Below, in pieces: positions 35,067 to 46,700 of a stretch of 64,000 nt of DNA. Both the position numbers and the translations under genes were made by a program. Source of the stretch: Sarcocystis neurona (Eukaryota > Apicomplexa > Conoidasida > Eucoccidiorida > Sarcocystidae); assembly GCA_000727475.1 (NCBI GenBank), contig KL647296.1, positions 3,879,044 to 3,943,043 of the forward strand, in the 5' to 3' direction. The notes beneath the pieces were generated by a model. It searched no databases. It was not told where the DNA came from and saw only the letters and a program-made list of their open reading frames with translations. Each line of letters opens with the position of its first letter. The first letter of the stretch is position 1.

Positions 35067-37565
35067 ATGGAGTCGACTGCTTATTCCGGTTCCCCTACCG
35101 AGGAGGGCGGTCCGCGGCGCCGCGCGGGCAGCAACGTTTCAACAGCGGACCGCGACGGATGGCAGAGCAGTGTCACAACCCATCAGTCTTCTTTGCGGCA
35201 GAATGTCTACAACGGCGTCGCTTCTGAGCCAGCTGCTCCTTGGCCAGCTGGCCCGTCTGACTCGGCCGCAGCAGCAGCTGGGACAACGTCAGTGGGGGGT
35301 CTATCCAAATCTGCTGGTGCGTCCCCAGCAGGTGGGCGTTTGCCGCGTGGGGTTTCGTTTATGTGCGACGAACCTTCGCCGGAAAGGTCGGCGTTGAGGG
35401 CAAGCGACACGTCCCACTCTATGGCGGATTCATTTGCCCTGCCTGCTGCTCGTCTTCAGCCAGCGAAACGCGCTGAGTCGGGAGTTGCTGGACCTCGGCG
35501 GACGCTGTCAGGCATTCTGCGGACGCAGACTACCGCGGGTCCAAGAGCGTCGTCAGCAGGGAAGGAAACGAGAGGCTCAACACCGCTGACGAGGGTTGAC
35601 GGGCGGAGACAATTTCCCATGAAGTCCTACGCCTCTATGGCGCCGGAAATGATGGACGGGTTCAAAAGCAGCAAGAGGAGAGCGGAAGGGGGGGGCCGCC
35701 GCAGAAGTTCGTCGGTGACAGGCACAGGCACAGGGCCGTCCTCGTCGCGTCCAGCTGCTGCGAGGCGTTCTCGGTATGGCGACTGGGGAGGAGGCGGCGG
35801 CGGCGGCACGCCACCGGGCAGCAGCGATGGGGGCGGAGGAATGCGAGGAATCAGTCATGGGCGAGTCGGAGGGCACGGGGGGTCACGCAGGTGCACCGTC
35901 CACGTGGGCCACGGCAGCAGCAACGCGTTGTCAGGTTCTTCTCCACCAGGAGGCGGAATCAAGCATGGGCTCAGAGCAGGCGGAGGAGGAGGAGGCGAGG
36001 AAGCCAGCGTTTCCGCAGGACTGCTGTACCGGCGCAGTCGAGCGTGGCCAGGGCCATCTCGACAGTTGGGGGGGGGCATTCGAACGGTGGGAGGTGGCCG
36101 GGCGACGTTCCGCACTTGCAGCGACTCTCACTTGGGACCGCAGCAGCAACCGCAGTACCCGCGGGCGCGCAAGCTTCACCAGGACAGTGGCACAGGAGGA
36201 GGAGTTGTAGGGGTCGCAGGTTCCACGTCGGCTGCAGGAGGAGACCGCAGCCCCAACTTCTCGTATTACGGCCGGTCACGTTCGACACAGCAGTACATGG
36301 GCCGCTCGGCAGGCTCGCTGTGGGCTTCGCGGTACAGCTGGCTGCCTGTTTTTTCCGGCCCCCCCTCCTACGGGGCAGAGGAGTGGATTGAACAGGGCCA
36401 CAGACTGCGGTGCTTCTGGAAGCAGCGCGTTGCTGACGCCACGCACGCGGCGGCGACCTGTGTGGCGAAGCACGTGCACGTCGGCGCTACATACGGGTTG
36501 TATCCGCTCTGTTCCGCGCGTCTGTTGATGTGGCTTTGTTTGGTCTGCAGTGTGTATTTCCTCTCGGTGGGACTGTGGCTCATTGTGGAAGACGAGAACT
36601 ACTTGGAGTGCAAGCTGAACTACGAAGCGAATGGCCCGCAGAATGGCGGCTCCCGCTATTTGCTCGAGCTCATTCGTCCGGACATGTGTGCCGGCCGGGG
36701 CGGCGAAGTCACGCACTTGCCTGGCCCGGTTATTCATGTCTACGTGGAAATGGAGCACGTCTTTCAGAACGACGCCCAGATTCTGTGGAGTCGCAGCTGG
36801 CGACAGCTGGCAGGCGAGATCATTACCGACCCTGCAGAGCTGAAGGAGTGCGAGCCGTTCATTACTGCGGAAGTAGAGAACAAGACGAAGATTCTGCATC
36901 CGTGCGGGGCACTGGCGTGGAACGTGCTCACAGACCAGTACCAGTTTCTCGAAGGCCCGGAGGAAGACGACGACCAGCCCGCGCACACGGCCATCCACCT
37001 GAATCAGAGCCAGGCAGTGGTGCTAGGCGCTTACACGGGGTGGGAGCGGCTGTACAGAAACCCCTCTAAAGCAGACAGGGCCAAGTATAGGGACCGCGTG
37101 TACTTTTGGATGAGTCCGGAAGACAACGACATGCGTCTAAATCCGAATCTAGCCAAAGAAAACGCTCGCGCAGAACTCACTGCTGACCGCCTTGAATACC
37201 GCGAGGCCGGTGCCATGCTCGAGAATGCTCACTTCATCCAGTGGATGACGGCCGGGGCCCTGGGACGCTGGCGTAAGCTGTACGGCAGACTCACCGGTCC
37301 TCTCAAGCTGCCCATCTATGCTTACATTTCCTCTGTCTACGACACCTCTGCATGGGGTGGAAAGAAGGCGGTTGTTTTGGTGCAGCACTCGCAGTTTGGA
37401 GGACGCACACTTTTCCTAGGCATCATGTATGTCGTCCTCGGCTGCCTGCTCGTGCTGCTTTCTGTTTGGCTAGGCTGGAAAAGCTGGCACGGCCGTGTGG
37501 AAGCAGATGCGGCTGCTGACCTGCGGTGGCAGTCTAGAAAACGCAGCATGAAAAAGAGCAAGTGA
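35067..37565 (+). CDS. CDC50/LEM3-family P4-ATPase beta subunit with long N-terminal extension
   Basis: The 832-residue protein appears to come from one exon. Residues 1 to about 440 are low complexity, rich in Gly, Ser, Arg and Ala, with polyglycine runs. The last 350 residues are a CDC50 core: TM1 about 484-508, an ectodomain, and TM2 about 782-804 with a short basic tail. Family signatures are HPCGALAW in the ectodomain, FIQWMTAGALGRWRKLYGRL (723-742) and the WGGKK block before TM2. Four ectodomain Cys (in YLECK, PDMCA, LKECE and HPCGA) fit the two conserved disulfides. Sequons are at Asn605 (NKT) and Asn646 (NQS). CDC50 proteins chaperone lipid flippases out of the ER and support their activity; in Toxoplasma a CDC50 partners a P4-ATPase/guanylate-cyclase fusion. 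Which paralogue this is cannot be told. The ATG at 35067 (GAAATGG) was chosen over an in-frame GTG at 35022. Confidence 0.93.
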   Translation: MESTAYSGSPTEEGGPRRRAGSNVSTADRDGWQSSVTTHQSSLRQNVYNGVASEPAAPWPAGPSDSAAAAAGTTSVGGLSKSAGASPAGGRLPRGVSFMCDEPSPERSALRASDTSHSMADSFALPAARLQPAKRAESGVAGPRRTLSGILRTQTTAGPRASSAGKETRGSTPLTRVDGRRQFPMKSYASMAPEMMDGFKSSKRRAEGGGRRRSSSVTGTGTGPSSSRPAAARRSRYGDWGGGGGGGTPPGSSDGGGGMRGISHGRVGGHGGSRRCTVHVGHGSSNALSGSSPPGGGIKHGLRAGGGGGGEEASVSAGLLYRRSRAWPGPSRQLGGGIRTVGGGRATFRTCSDSHLGPQQQPQYPRARKLHQDSGTGGGVVGVAGSTSAAGGDRSPNFSYYGRSRSTQQYMGRSAGSLWASRYSWLPVFSGPPSYGAEEWIEQGHRLRCFWKQRVADATHAAATCVAKHVHVGATYGLYPLCSARLLMWLCLVCSVYFLSVGLWLIVEDENYLECKLNYEANGPQNGGSRYLLELIRPDMCAGRGGEVTHLPGPVIHVYVEMEHVFQNDAQILWSRSWRQLAGEIITDPAELKECEPFITAEVENKTKILHPCGALAWNVLTDQYQFLEGPEEDDDQPAHTAIHLNQSQAVVLGAYTGWERLYRNPSKADRAKYRDRVYFWMSPEDNDMRLNPNLAKENARAELTADRLEYREAGAMLENAHFIQWMTAGALGRWRKLYGRLTGPLKLPIYAYISSVYDTSAWGGKKAVVLVQHSQFGGRTLFLGIMYVVLGCLLVLLSVWLGWKSWHGRVEADAAADLRWQSRKRSMKKSK

Positions 37566-39650
37566 CCAGCAAGGCCGGGCGAGAGACGCCAAGGCGCGCC
37601 GCGCAAGCTGCTGCACAAAATCAAGAACGAAGCAGATGACACATGGCCACGACTAGCCATGGAAAGGCAAACGCGTAGTTTACAGTTTTTTCTAAAGTGC
37701 ATAGAGCGTGTCCGCCTACACGGGGCGACGCCAAGAAGTAACAGCACCTAGATAGAATACACGGAACGAAACCTGCACGAATAGCCAACAGAAGCAGGTT
37801 TGCAGGCGTCTCCACTTTTCTGTCAGCAGAAGAGAAACAACAAACGGATGCAAATTTTTCCTCAAAAGAGTCCTCTAATGTGAAAGGCGACAATTCCGGC
37901 AGCTGAAGCCTTCTGGTTACGCACGAACACACAATCAAGAGTTGCTCGAAGGCGAGCGAACGGTGCTTTGTCACCTGATAGCAGATAACAGGGCTTTGCG
38001 GTGTGCATACACCGCGTCAGTGCAGAACCGTCTGTGAAGTACATGCGCGTGGGCTACAGCCGACGCGCTACACACTGAAAGAGAATAATATCGCCATTAC
38101 TGCGGTCGTAGCGCTGTAAAGCAGGCAGTTCGAGTATAGCCTCTGCGTAGTCAAGAGACGCACGAGGGGCGCACTCGCACGCACCCTGCACAGAGAGTTG
38201 ACTGCACACCGCTGCGACTAAAATTAAAGACTACGTTTTTTCCAGTTTCAGTCCCACGTAAGTCATCGTGGCGAGGCCGCATCATCAAGCCCGTCTACCT
38301 ACGTACCTGTACGTTGAGGCCGCGGGCAATTCTTTGTCCCTCTCCATATGTTTATATATATACATATATATGTGTTTCTCTTCTCAAGAGGTACGTGTGC
38401 CAGTGGAGGAGGCAAGTGTGAGGTACTTCCGATGTACCCGCTGGTGACGCAGTAGGGTCACGAGCACAGGGTCATGCGTGGATATCCCAGTGCGTTTTGA
38501 GACGGTAAGCCGTTCTGGGAGTAACGGAGAGACACCAGGCTTGACTATTCTCTCTAGGGAAACTCGCAGCAGCCGTCCACAGTGCTTTTGACGTGGGATA
38601 TGTAATCAAGCGAGGTTTTCTTGCACAGAAGTGGGCAGATCTCCGTCTGCAGAGATAGTGGTAGCGCCACGTGTGTTTGGCTATTTCTGCAGGATTTGCA
38701 GAAGTTCGCAAACACCGGCGAATGCAGTCAAAACTCTCTGTGTCGCCTCACCCCTGTTCGTCTCCCGGATCCTCTCTCCAGTCTTCCCTCCGTCTCTCTT
38801 TCTTTGAGAAAATTACTGCCACGCGTCTGCGTGAAAGGTGAATGTGCCCCGGATGCTTTGTCGCGTGTGCGTGTGTGTGATAGTCATCTTGAAGCGGGGT
38901 GATGTGACTGGCTGCGTATGGTACTTGCTAAGGGTAGGCAAGTGTGTGAATTTGTATGCGGTGGTTTATGCATTTGTTGCACGTTTTGACTACGTATTGC
39001 TCTACCGGAGGCTCCGCTACGTCGCGCCCTCATTAAGGTTTGTCGTGAGGTGCGTCGCTGCACGCGTTATTCAGTAGGGTGTTACTAGGGGGCTGCTTCC
39101 TTCTTCCAGCGTGGGGGGCTGGGACCAATTCGTTTTAGGAACTCGCGTGTGAGGGATTTTCCAGCAAGCAGTTTGCGATATTCTTCGTCACGGGGGATGA
39201 ACGAGAAGGTTTTTTAGTTGTACTTGCAAACACAGGGTTCTAAACTTTCAGGGGTTCTAGTCTTTTAATGTGACAGAAACGTAGCTTAGGTTGGATGCAC
39301 ACTCGTGCCGACAAACACCGCAGTGTTCCTCTCCGTTAGAGTATTGTGCTGATACACCTTAGGCGAAGAAATGCATTCGTGTCGTGCGCCGCCTGGACGA
39401 CAGGCGCGTCCAGTGGTTGTGCACTCCTTAGCGTGTGTTCACATATTTTTCTTTCGTATATCTATAGGTCTGTCGACGTATCTGTATAAACGTGTACACG
39501 TGTAGACAGATGGCATGCATGTGTACATTTTTGAGTAGGTGCGTGTGAAAAGGATGCGGGCGTTTGTGTGACTGAACTCACACGTGCGCACACGGAAGCG
39601 CGCAGGCGGCTGTGCAGACGCCCAATTTTGAGTGGCTACGGTGGTCTTTC
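37566..39650. other. CDC50 3' flank; no gene recognised
   Basis: ORFs are at most 136 residues. A palindromic (AT)n run lies at about 38350-38372 and a GT-rich stretch near 38860-38880. It should contain the 3' UTR of CDC50, but I see no defined polyadenylation signal to cite. Confidence 0.5.
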
Positions 39651-39657
39651 GGACATC

Positions 39658-39800
39658 AAGGTATACGTTTGCACGTCAAGGTATATGTTTGCACATATCT
39701 GTACTATAGTATACGTGTAGGTGTATACATATATAGGCATAGGTATATCTTTAGTATACGTATACCTGTATACATATGTAGCCATAGGTGTATCTTTAGG
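39658..39800 (+). repeat. Short tandem repeats in AT/GT-rich DNA
   Basis: AAGGTATACGTTTGCACGTC is followed at once by a near copy (39658-39694). Then a unit of about 45 bp, TATAC-GT-TA(G/C)-TGTATACATAT...ATAGG(C/T)ATAGGT(A/G)TATCTTTAG, occurs twice (about 39710-39754 and 39755-39800). It is non-coding in appearance. Confidence 0.8.
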
Positions 39801-41075
39801 AAGCCGTGCGTATCTGTCTGTAAGACAAGGTCGTTATATCGCTTAGTTTGCACGAGCTTTCGAAGAAGCTCTGTCTACGTCGGCGCAAGAAGAGAAAAAG
39901 GCTGCTCGAGGTAGCTGCGGAGCGCCGCGGTATTGGATAGTTTTAGTGTAGGAAGCAGGACTTTGATAACTCATGGAAATGTTACTGAAGTTGTAGTACT
40001 GAATTGTGTGCTTGTACAACTTGTAGACGCTTACTCGTATTGTCCTTTCTTCAATACACTTGTGCACACATATGTTCGCATACATGTATATATATGTATA
40101 TACAAATATATATACAGTCGCGTGAACTCATCTGGACTTTGCTGCAAAGGGTGCTGGTCGTCGCGGGCAGCCTTGTGGGCAGTCAACATTTATATGTACT
40201 CAGCTGTGCGTGAACGTGTGTGGACAAAGATATCCACACGTAAAAAGTCCATAGGCAACGCAGCTTCCTGTGCGAGCATGAATTGCTTGTGAGGAGTGGC
40301 ACGGGCTCGGGGGTAGGTGCATGCGTTGAGGCTTGCAAAGGTGGAAGTGGGAGGGGTACGGACAAGAATTGAATGATTAAGTGTAGAGATTGTGTTGGCG
40401 ACGATTTATCTGTTCCTTGGCCGCGATATTGTTGTGTTGACAAGGGTGTAATTTTGACGTTGGCCAGGATAAACACCTTAAACTGGATTTCGTTGCGGTG
40501 CTTGTTGTGCCGCGTGTGAGTCTGTGTGTGGGCTTTCAATCCATACAGCACGAGGTAAGGCCTATTCGAACCACCGACACAACCGCCACTATGTTTTGTG
40601 CTTCGGACTGGTCGCCGCACTTGCTTTCGGATTTTTCTTTCGCATGCAGGTCTGTGCTGAAACTGCACTAGCGAATCTACACCTCTTCGGCAGCATTCGG
40701 CATGCTCTTCCAGGAAGTGATACGCAGACGTTATAGTAGAATTTCTGATGCTGCTTCCGAGTCCGAGACTGCAGGGTGGCACAACGTCCGAGGATTAGCG
40801 TGCGCTGCTACCGAGCTTGAGAAATGGGTCTTCCTCACGCACCTACGGTGCAACTAGTGTAACCCAACAGCAGCGCCTGGAGGCACTGGCTGGGTACGGC
40901 TGATTTTACACTGCTGTATGCACGAAACTGCTCAGACGAAGCTCACTTTTCACAGTAGAGCTGGTCATCAGGACTGCGTTGTAGCAGACCTCATTGGGCG
41001 TTTTCGTTCGCTATTGCAGGCTGTTAGTCCGCTGCTAACGACGTGGATGATTCATGTCAATAGTTCGTTGCTACA
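39801..41075. other. No gene recognised
   Basis: The longest ORF (40183-40782, minus, 199 residues) has no features I recognise. It overlaps shorter open frames on the other strand. A TATA-type microsatellite is at 40085-40112. Confidence 0.45.
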
Positions 41076-41077
41076 TA

Positions 41078-41275
41078 TGCGAATGGACGTTCTAGCTGCA
41101 ACATCGACCACGATGACTGATAGCAATAGTTTCTAGTCACACACATTTTTTGGCTACACACGGGAATCAGTGTTCTAGTCGCAACATGTCTGTGGTGACT
41201 CATACCAGTAGTGTTTAGCTGCACACATAAATGAGCGTTCTACTTGCGACAACGACTACGACTAAGCAAATGCTC
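41078..41275 (+). repeat. Three diverged copies of a unit of about 75 bp
   Basis: The pattern GTTCTAG(T/C)(T/C)GCAACAT...GACTCAT...CAGTAGT-TTTAGCTGCACACA recurs at about 41090, 41170 and 41230, with the third copy shortened. Spacing varies and identity is moderate. No frame is kept. Confidence 0.7.
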
Positions 41276-42029
41276 ATCGTCTGCGGCGCTTTTGCAGTGA
41301 GGAACAGTATACGGTACTTTCGGTGGATCTTCCGCAGGGGGCAAACCGAAGTCACTGTGCCCCTGTACCAATCAGCGCGTGCGGCATTGAGTAGGCACGG
41401 AGATACGCTGCCGACACGCACACATTCACAGACACGTGTACACATAGTCATACGCACTATCCCTTTGCAGGTGTACTTTTATGTGAACATAGAGAATATA
41501 AATATCTCTACGTCCATGTACATGTACATATATATGTAAATGTTCACGCGGTCGTATCGATGCTCACGCACTGACTTTCCTTCGAGAGGAAGCATGTCAA
41601 TCGCTAGGACGCATTCGACGGGATATGACAGTTAACTTTAAGAGGTGACTCTACGTTGTATGAAAGTATGCGTCGTGACAAGCAAATGCGTGGAACGCAG
41701 TAGAAGCAGTAGCAACCTGTGGATATCTTTGGTCTGCAACAAGTCGCAGAGTGTGGCGACTCGGTCGTGCAGGTGACGCACACGCGACACGGCAGTGAAA
41801 AAGGGCTTCCAGACGATTGAGAGAATCTATAACACCAGCAGCAGCAGCACGGAGAATGAGGGGAGCCTTGAGAGGAAGAGCTGTATCTAGCATAGCCCAA
41901 CTGCTTCGCTTCGGTGCGGCCGAACCAGCGGCAGCTGTTGTTTTGGGAGAGGTCACGTCATATTCCTTCCGACTTCTGCCTTCCCTGGTGGGTGTCTCGC
42001 CCTGTCACAGGTGCTTGAGTTTCCTGCTC
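41276..42029. other. No gene assigned; one protein-like minus ORF
   Basis: A minus ORF at 41651-41956 begins MTSPKTTAAAGSAAPKRSSW and reads like ordinary protein for about 80 residues. It could be a downstream exon of the possible spliced gene at 42030-42236. It has no recognisable domain. Confidence 0.3.
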
Positions 42030-42236
42030 TTACACTGAAACGCTATTCTGCTCCTGCTCCTGCTGGGGAGGACGCCAGCTACGAGAGCATATTCGAAATC
42101 GTCCGTCCATGTGCAGCAAGCACCATATTTCTGACATTAACAGCAGCGTAAGAGTAACCCCCAGCCATGTGCTGCTCTGCTCCTCGGACGTAAGTTGCAG
42201 CACATCGACCATTCTTTTCAACACCGGTACCCGCAT
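42030..42236 (-). other. Possible exon with GRIP-like sequence
   Basis: The minus frame reads VPVLKRMVDVLQLTSEEQSS near its start. It resembles the second half of a GRIP domain (pattern LPV-x3-LL-F-SPEEQ), which targets golgins to the trans-Golgi through Arl1. An in-frame stop lies just before the ATG at 42236, and I could not find an upstream exon with the first half of the domain. CAGTGTAAGAG near the stop is a plausible splice donor. The match is short and may be chance. Confidence 0.2.
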
Positions 42237-42239
42237 GCA

Positions 42240-43419
42240 GTATCACTGCTGCGGTGTTTAAATCCCGGTTTCTTCTGCTGGATCCAGGACTACAAGAGCG
42301 GTAAAATGCCGTTGTCAGGGGAGGAAGAGACCACTTTTGCAGAACGAGGGGCAGGACGTGCGAGTGCTGCTGTTAGTTTGCGCATTGTTGCACAATCTCT
42401 CCTGCCTGCTCCATACGTTACAGACGAAAAGGCGACACACGGAGAGTTGCAGATTGACACATTTTTTGTCGACAGAGCCACAGCTCTGCACACGAATCAG
42501 CCGGGCGGGAGATCCTGTTCTCTTTAGGGACACAGCTTTAGGGTACCCATACATCTGCATATGAAACCAGATGGTTATCTGCAGGTGTGCATACACAAGT
42601 ACGCGCATACGTGTGTAGTAGAGGTGACTCTGAAGCATCAACGTGTACATGCAAATACTTGCGTGCGGCTACTTTAATCCAGACACAGACTCAGACACAC
42701 ATACACACCTATACACCCGTACATACAAGTCCACCTATATACATTTTCACGAGCAGACAAAAAAACAAGTCCAAGCTGTTTCTTCGTTTCTCCTGTGTAG
42801 GCGAACCGAGGACTTATCGGAATTCACACGCACGCCGAGGAAAATCCGAAAGGGAAACTCATTCAAGTAAACCATTTTGCCTTTCTTCTGCTGCTGGTCC
42901 CCCTCCACTGGCGTTAGGTGCCCTAGCGCGTGCGGCCGCTGCTTTTTGAGCTGCCGTAGGTCGATTCTCCCTCGCAGCAGTCTCCCCTGCTACGCGTGCA
43001 CCTGCTCTTGCCGCTTTTGTTGTTGGCGGTGTTGCCGCCGGTGCAGCATAGCCTTAACAGGCACTGCAGTAACGCCCAGATAGCGGCAGGAAGACCAAGC
43101 AGCTTAGCTAGGCGTGCAGTCCCGCAAAAGCCACAGAACTCCATCTCTGCAACAACCGATCCAACGCAGTAGGCAGTTTCTCCTTGTACGTGTCAAGAGT
43201 GCAGATCCATTTATTCAAACACATCTACAATGTGGTGCACGAAGTGGTACTGCATAGAAATGCCTGCAGCACGTAAACGCTCCGCATCCACTACGACTTT
43301 GACCTATTTGTATGTGAATTATATAAGGGATATATGTAATATAAGGCTTCTGTCTATTTCATACCTATATCACGCACCTCCTAGTTACCGATTACTACCT
43401 TCATCCAGATACGTGTACG

Positions 43420-43420
<1 letters not shown>
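42240..43420. other. No gene recognised
   Basis: Overlapping ORFs of 60-120 residues on both strands, some Ser/Cys/Arg-rich from diverged trinucleotide sequence at 42890-43080. An ACACAC/TATAC-type stretch lies at 42680-42745. Confidence 0.45.
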
Positions 43421-43453
<33 letters not shown>

Positions 43454-44080
43454 CACATATACACATAAATATACGTGCCTTAGACGTACGATGACCTAAA
43501 CGTGTATACATATGAAAGTGTCTATACGTATGGACGTAAACATACATGTATAGATTGGTGGGACACTTGAGGCACACAGAAAGCTGGATAAGACGAGGAA
43601 AAGAGGACACTGATTGCCCTTCGAAGGCCGCGGCTGCGGTCACCTTCATCCACTGCTGCAGCGAAGGAGACAATGCACTTCCCTTTCGTAGTCAGCAGTA
43701 AAACTGCAGCTGAAGTTGTGGCGGTGTGTGACTGCTGCAGAGCCTGGAGAACTATAGCAGACCCATACACCAGCGAGCGATTAACAACACTGCAGCAACA
43801 GGGTAGACTGCAGCATGTACAGACGTATACACGTTTGCGTGAATACGTGAATACGTGTACGGGCAAACGTGTATATTTATGAGTCTACGTGATGTACGTA
43901 TGTGCATACATATAGATATATGTGTGCGTGTGTGAACACGTATATATTTATTTATTCGTATATATATAGGTTGGTATACATTTTTGCATGTAAGTGCAAA
44001 TATATATAAATACTCATGAGTGTGGACACACAAACCTATATACAGATCTACATCTATCCGTGTATACGGACATACACCAG
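43421..44080. repeat. AT/GT microsatellite-rich stretch
   Basis: (CT)n running into (AT)n at 43420-43453, then many TATACGTGTATA-type runs at 43490-43555 and 43860-44075. The intervening 43570-43850 is less repetitive and holds a short open frame (43673-43882), not assignable. It marks the start of the repeat-rich part of the window. Confidence 0.8.
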
Positions 44081-44146
44081 GAAAGGGAGAGCTAAGCTAG
44101 GCCAAACATGCCAGGTCCACATATGAAACTGCACCACCAGACGTAC

Positions 44147-44640
44147 GGCAGCAGCACCATCGAATGCACAGCAGCAGCAGAGATGCAGCTACAGCAGCAG
44201 CAGAGGTGGGCCAACAGCAGCAGCAGCAGCTACAGCACCAGTGGGCCTGCAATAGCACACTTCCGCTAGCAGTCAGAAAAGTACTACTGCAGCAACGTCA
44301 CCACCTAGTAGATATTGCGAATCCAACAGCAGACGCAGGAGTTCCTCCTGAGCAGCAACGAAGTTGCAGAGCACCAGGAGGCTTTTGGTGGTACCGCCAG
44401 CGCAGAACAGCGGCAGCAGGACAGCGGAAGCAGAACAGCGGCAGCAGAACAGCGGCAGCAGAACAGCGGCAGCGGTCCTGGAACCGCAGCAGCAGCGAGG
44501 CTCCACCGCGAGCAATAGCAACGGTGCTGCAACATCAGCAGCAGCCTGCAGAGGCGTTCTCTCCTCAGAAGCAGTAGGGATCGCAGCAGCAGAAGCTCCC
44601 CCAGCGCGAATAAGCGTCTACGTGGCTGCTCAGCAGCAGT
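44147..44640 (+). repeat. CAG-repeat block
   Basis: Interrupted CAG/GCAG triplets on the plus strand, with an internal 15-bp pattern AGAACAGCGGCAGCAG repeated at 44405-44475. All three plus frames are open over much of it (Gln-, Ala- or Ser-rich). The 137-residue frame at 44164-44577 could therefore be coding with homopolymeric runs, or entirely a product of the repeat. I cannot decide. Confidence 0.85.
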
Positions 44641-45239
44641 TATGCAGTCACACCCGCTGCTGCTGTTGCACGACTCTATGCTGCGCTGCTGCGGGAATTC
44701 TGTTCGTTCAGAATTAACATAGGAGGCTATGTGTGAACTTTTTTTGAACAGGCCTGCATACTGAGACGATAGGTGCGAATGCGTTATGCACGCCCGGATG
44801 ACGAGTTTTTATATGCAGCAGCACGTGCGTGTCTACACAGGTGAACACGGAGAAGTACCATACACAAGCGATCTCTACTGTGTCCCTTTCCCCTTTCTAC
44901 TGCTGCTGCATTTTGCTAATGCTGACGCTGAGTCCCCACGGACGCTGCTCCTTTGTTAGGTATGTACGCATGCGAGTGTATGCGTATACGCCGATACACG
45001 TAGATACAATGCGGATATCTCTTTCTTATCTACTTACACACACGTACACATCACAATTCTCTGCAGTACCGCTCAAGCGAATGTGGTGACATATATATGT
45101 ATATACACATATACGTATATGTCTACACACCCCTAATATATATGTATCCAAATTTCGTTTCTGGTGCTCGTGGTGATGCACGCGTCGCAGCCTAAGGCCC
45201 AGAAAGAGTCGCTGTATCACCGCCGGTGACGCTGTGCTG

Positions 45240-46330
45240 CTTCTTGCGCTTTTGAGTTGCTGCGTCGGCTGTTAGCAGGCTGGTGCAGCAGCTGCTGGTG
45301 TTGCTGTGCCGCTGCTGGTATTGCTACCGGTGCCGCTGTGACTATTTCTGCAGCACCTTCTGCTACCTCTGCTGCATCTAATGCTCTTCGCTGCAGGGGT
45401 ACCTCTCCTGTCTTTCGATTTATCCGTATTTGGGGATGTGTCGCTGTTGTGCAGGCTCCTCCATATGTCTTCGTGCGTAGCGTGCCTGTACAGGCTGGTG
45501 CCAGTAGCGAAGCAGCTGCCGCAGCACCTTTTTAGGATGTAGTTCCTTCTGCTGCATCACGTTGTTGTTGTTTTACCTGCTGGAGCTGCTTCGGGTACTG
45601 CTGTAGACGGCGGTGCCTTAGCTATGTGTACTGGTGCAGCTACGATGGTACGTGTTGTTGCTACGGTGGCTGCTCCAACTGGAAAATCTTCTTCTTTCCG
45701 ACCCAGCGTCAATTGCGCATCTCCAGCAGCAGTACACTTGCCGCTCCGGAACATCTTCGTGCTTTCTCTGCTGCTGGTGTACCTTAAACATTGCCGCTGC
45801 TGCTGCCGGTGCTGCCGGGAGCACCGCGCCACCTGTCGCTGCTACGGCGGCTCTGCGCCGGTGGCAGCTGGTGCAGCAGTGGTACATCGCCACAACTCCG
45901 CTGCGGCTGGTAGTTGTGGCACAGGTACAGCTGTGCTATTGCTGGAGCTACTACCGAAGATTCGGTCGGCACAGCTTAGCGGCTCTTCCACAGATCTGCG
46001 ACGTGGCTGGTGGCACTGCGGAAGACAGCGGCGACACTGTGAAGTGGCTCCTTCACAGTTCTCCAATGCTGCTGGTGCCGCTACGGAAGGTGCCGTCGAG
46101 ACTGTGGAGCGCCTGTTCCACGAAATTGCGATGTTGCCGGTGCTAGGACGCAAGACACCGTCAACTTGTGAAGCAGCATTTCCAGAGGTCTGCGATGCTG
46201 AAGCGTGTCGATCGCTACTATGGCATCTATTGGTGCTGCTGCTGTTGTCACGGCCGCACTTTCTGCTGTTCTACGCGAAAGTCGTGCTGACTGCTACCTG
46301 CAAACACCATGCACATGCTTAATGTATCGT
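45240..46330 (-). repeat. Degenerate CTG/GCTG block (CAG on minus strand)
   Basis: Diverged GCTG-rich DNA about 1.1 kb long with the CTG strand on plus. Long overlapping frames on both strands (plus 45624-46322, 232 residues; minus 45842-46153, 103 residues) are Ala/Thr/Val/Cys- or Gln/Ser-rich and follow from the repeat. No intact gene is supported. Confidence 0.75.
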
Positions 46331-46334
46331 ACAC

Positions 46335-46700
46335 CCGAGCTGTAGACACACGTCAGATCCAAATTTATCAGTCTACGGTATGCATCCATTCGTGGCGCTC
46401 CGGAGTAAGTGTCGTGCCAAGCCCCGCAAAGCTAATTCAAAAACAGTGGTCTTGGTACATATAATATTTGGTATTGTCTTTTTTTCGGAGCCGACACCAA
46501 AATAGACGCAAGGCAGTCCGACGGACTAGTATCATCACCGTGTGTCTGGCTCTCTGTTGGACGTTACCGATGTTTCATGTGTATGGGGTCCAAGCTGTCG
46601 GGGGATGTTAATTTGTGAACGCGGAATCGCTTGACGAAGCACAAACTGCAGTATCTGCACTGGTCGTTGCTGCTCCAGCATGACTGTTATAGCAGTTTTG
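46335..46700. other. No gene recognised
   Basis: Short non-repetitive spacer between the repeat block and the next duplication unit; nothing seen. Confidence 0.5.

Noticed and set aside
33330..42545. TTTAGGG-like hits (near 33337, 42524 and 42536)
   Set aside because: Single or paired occurrences, no tandem array; not telomeric sequence.
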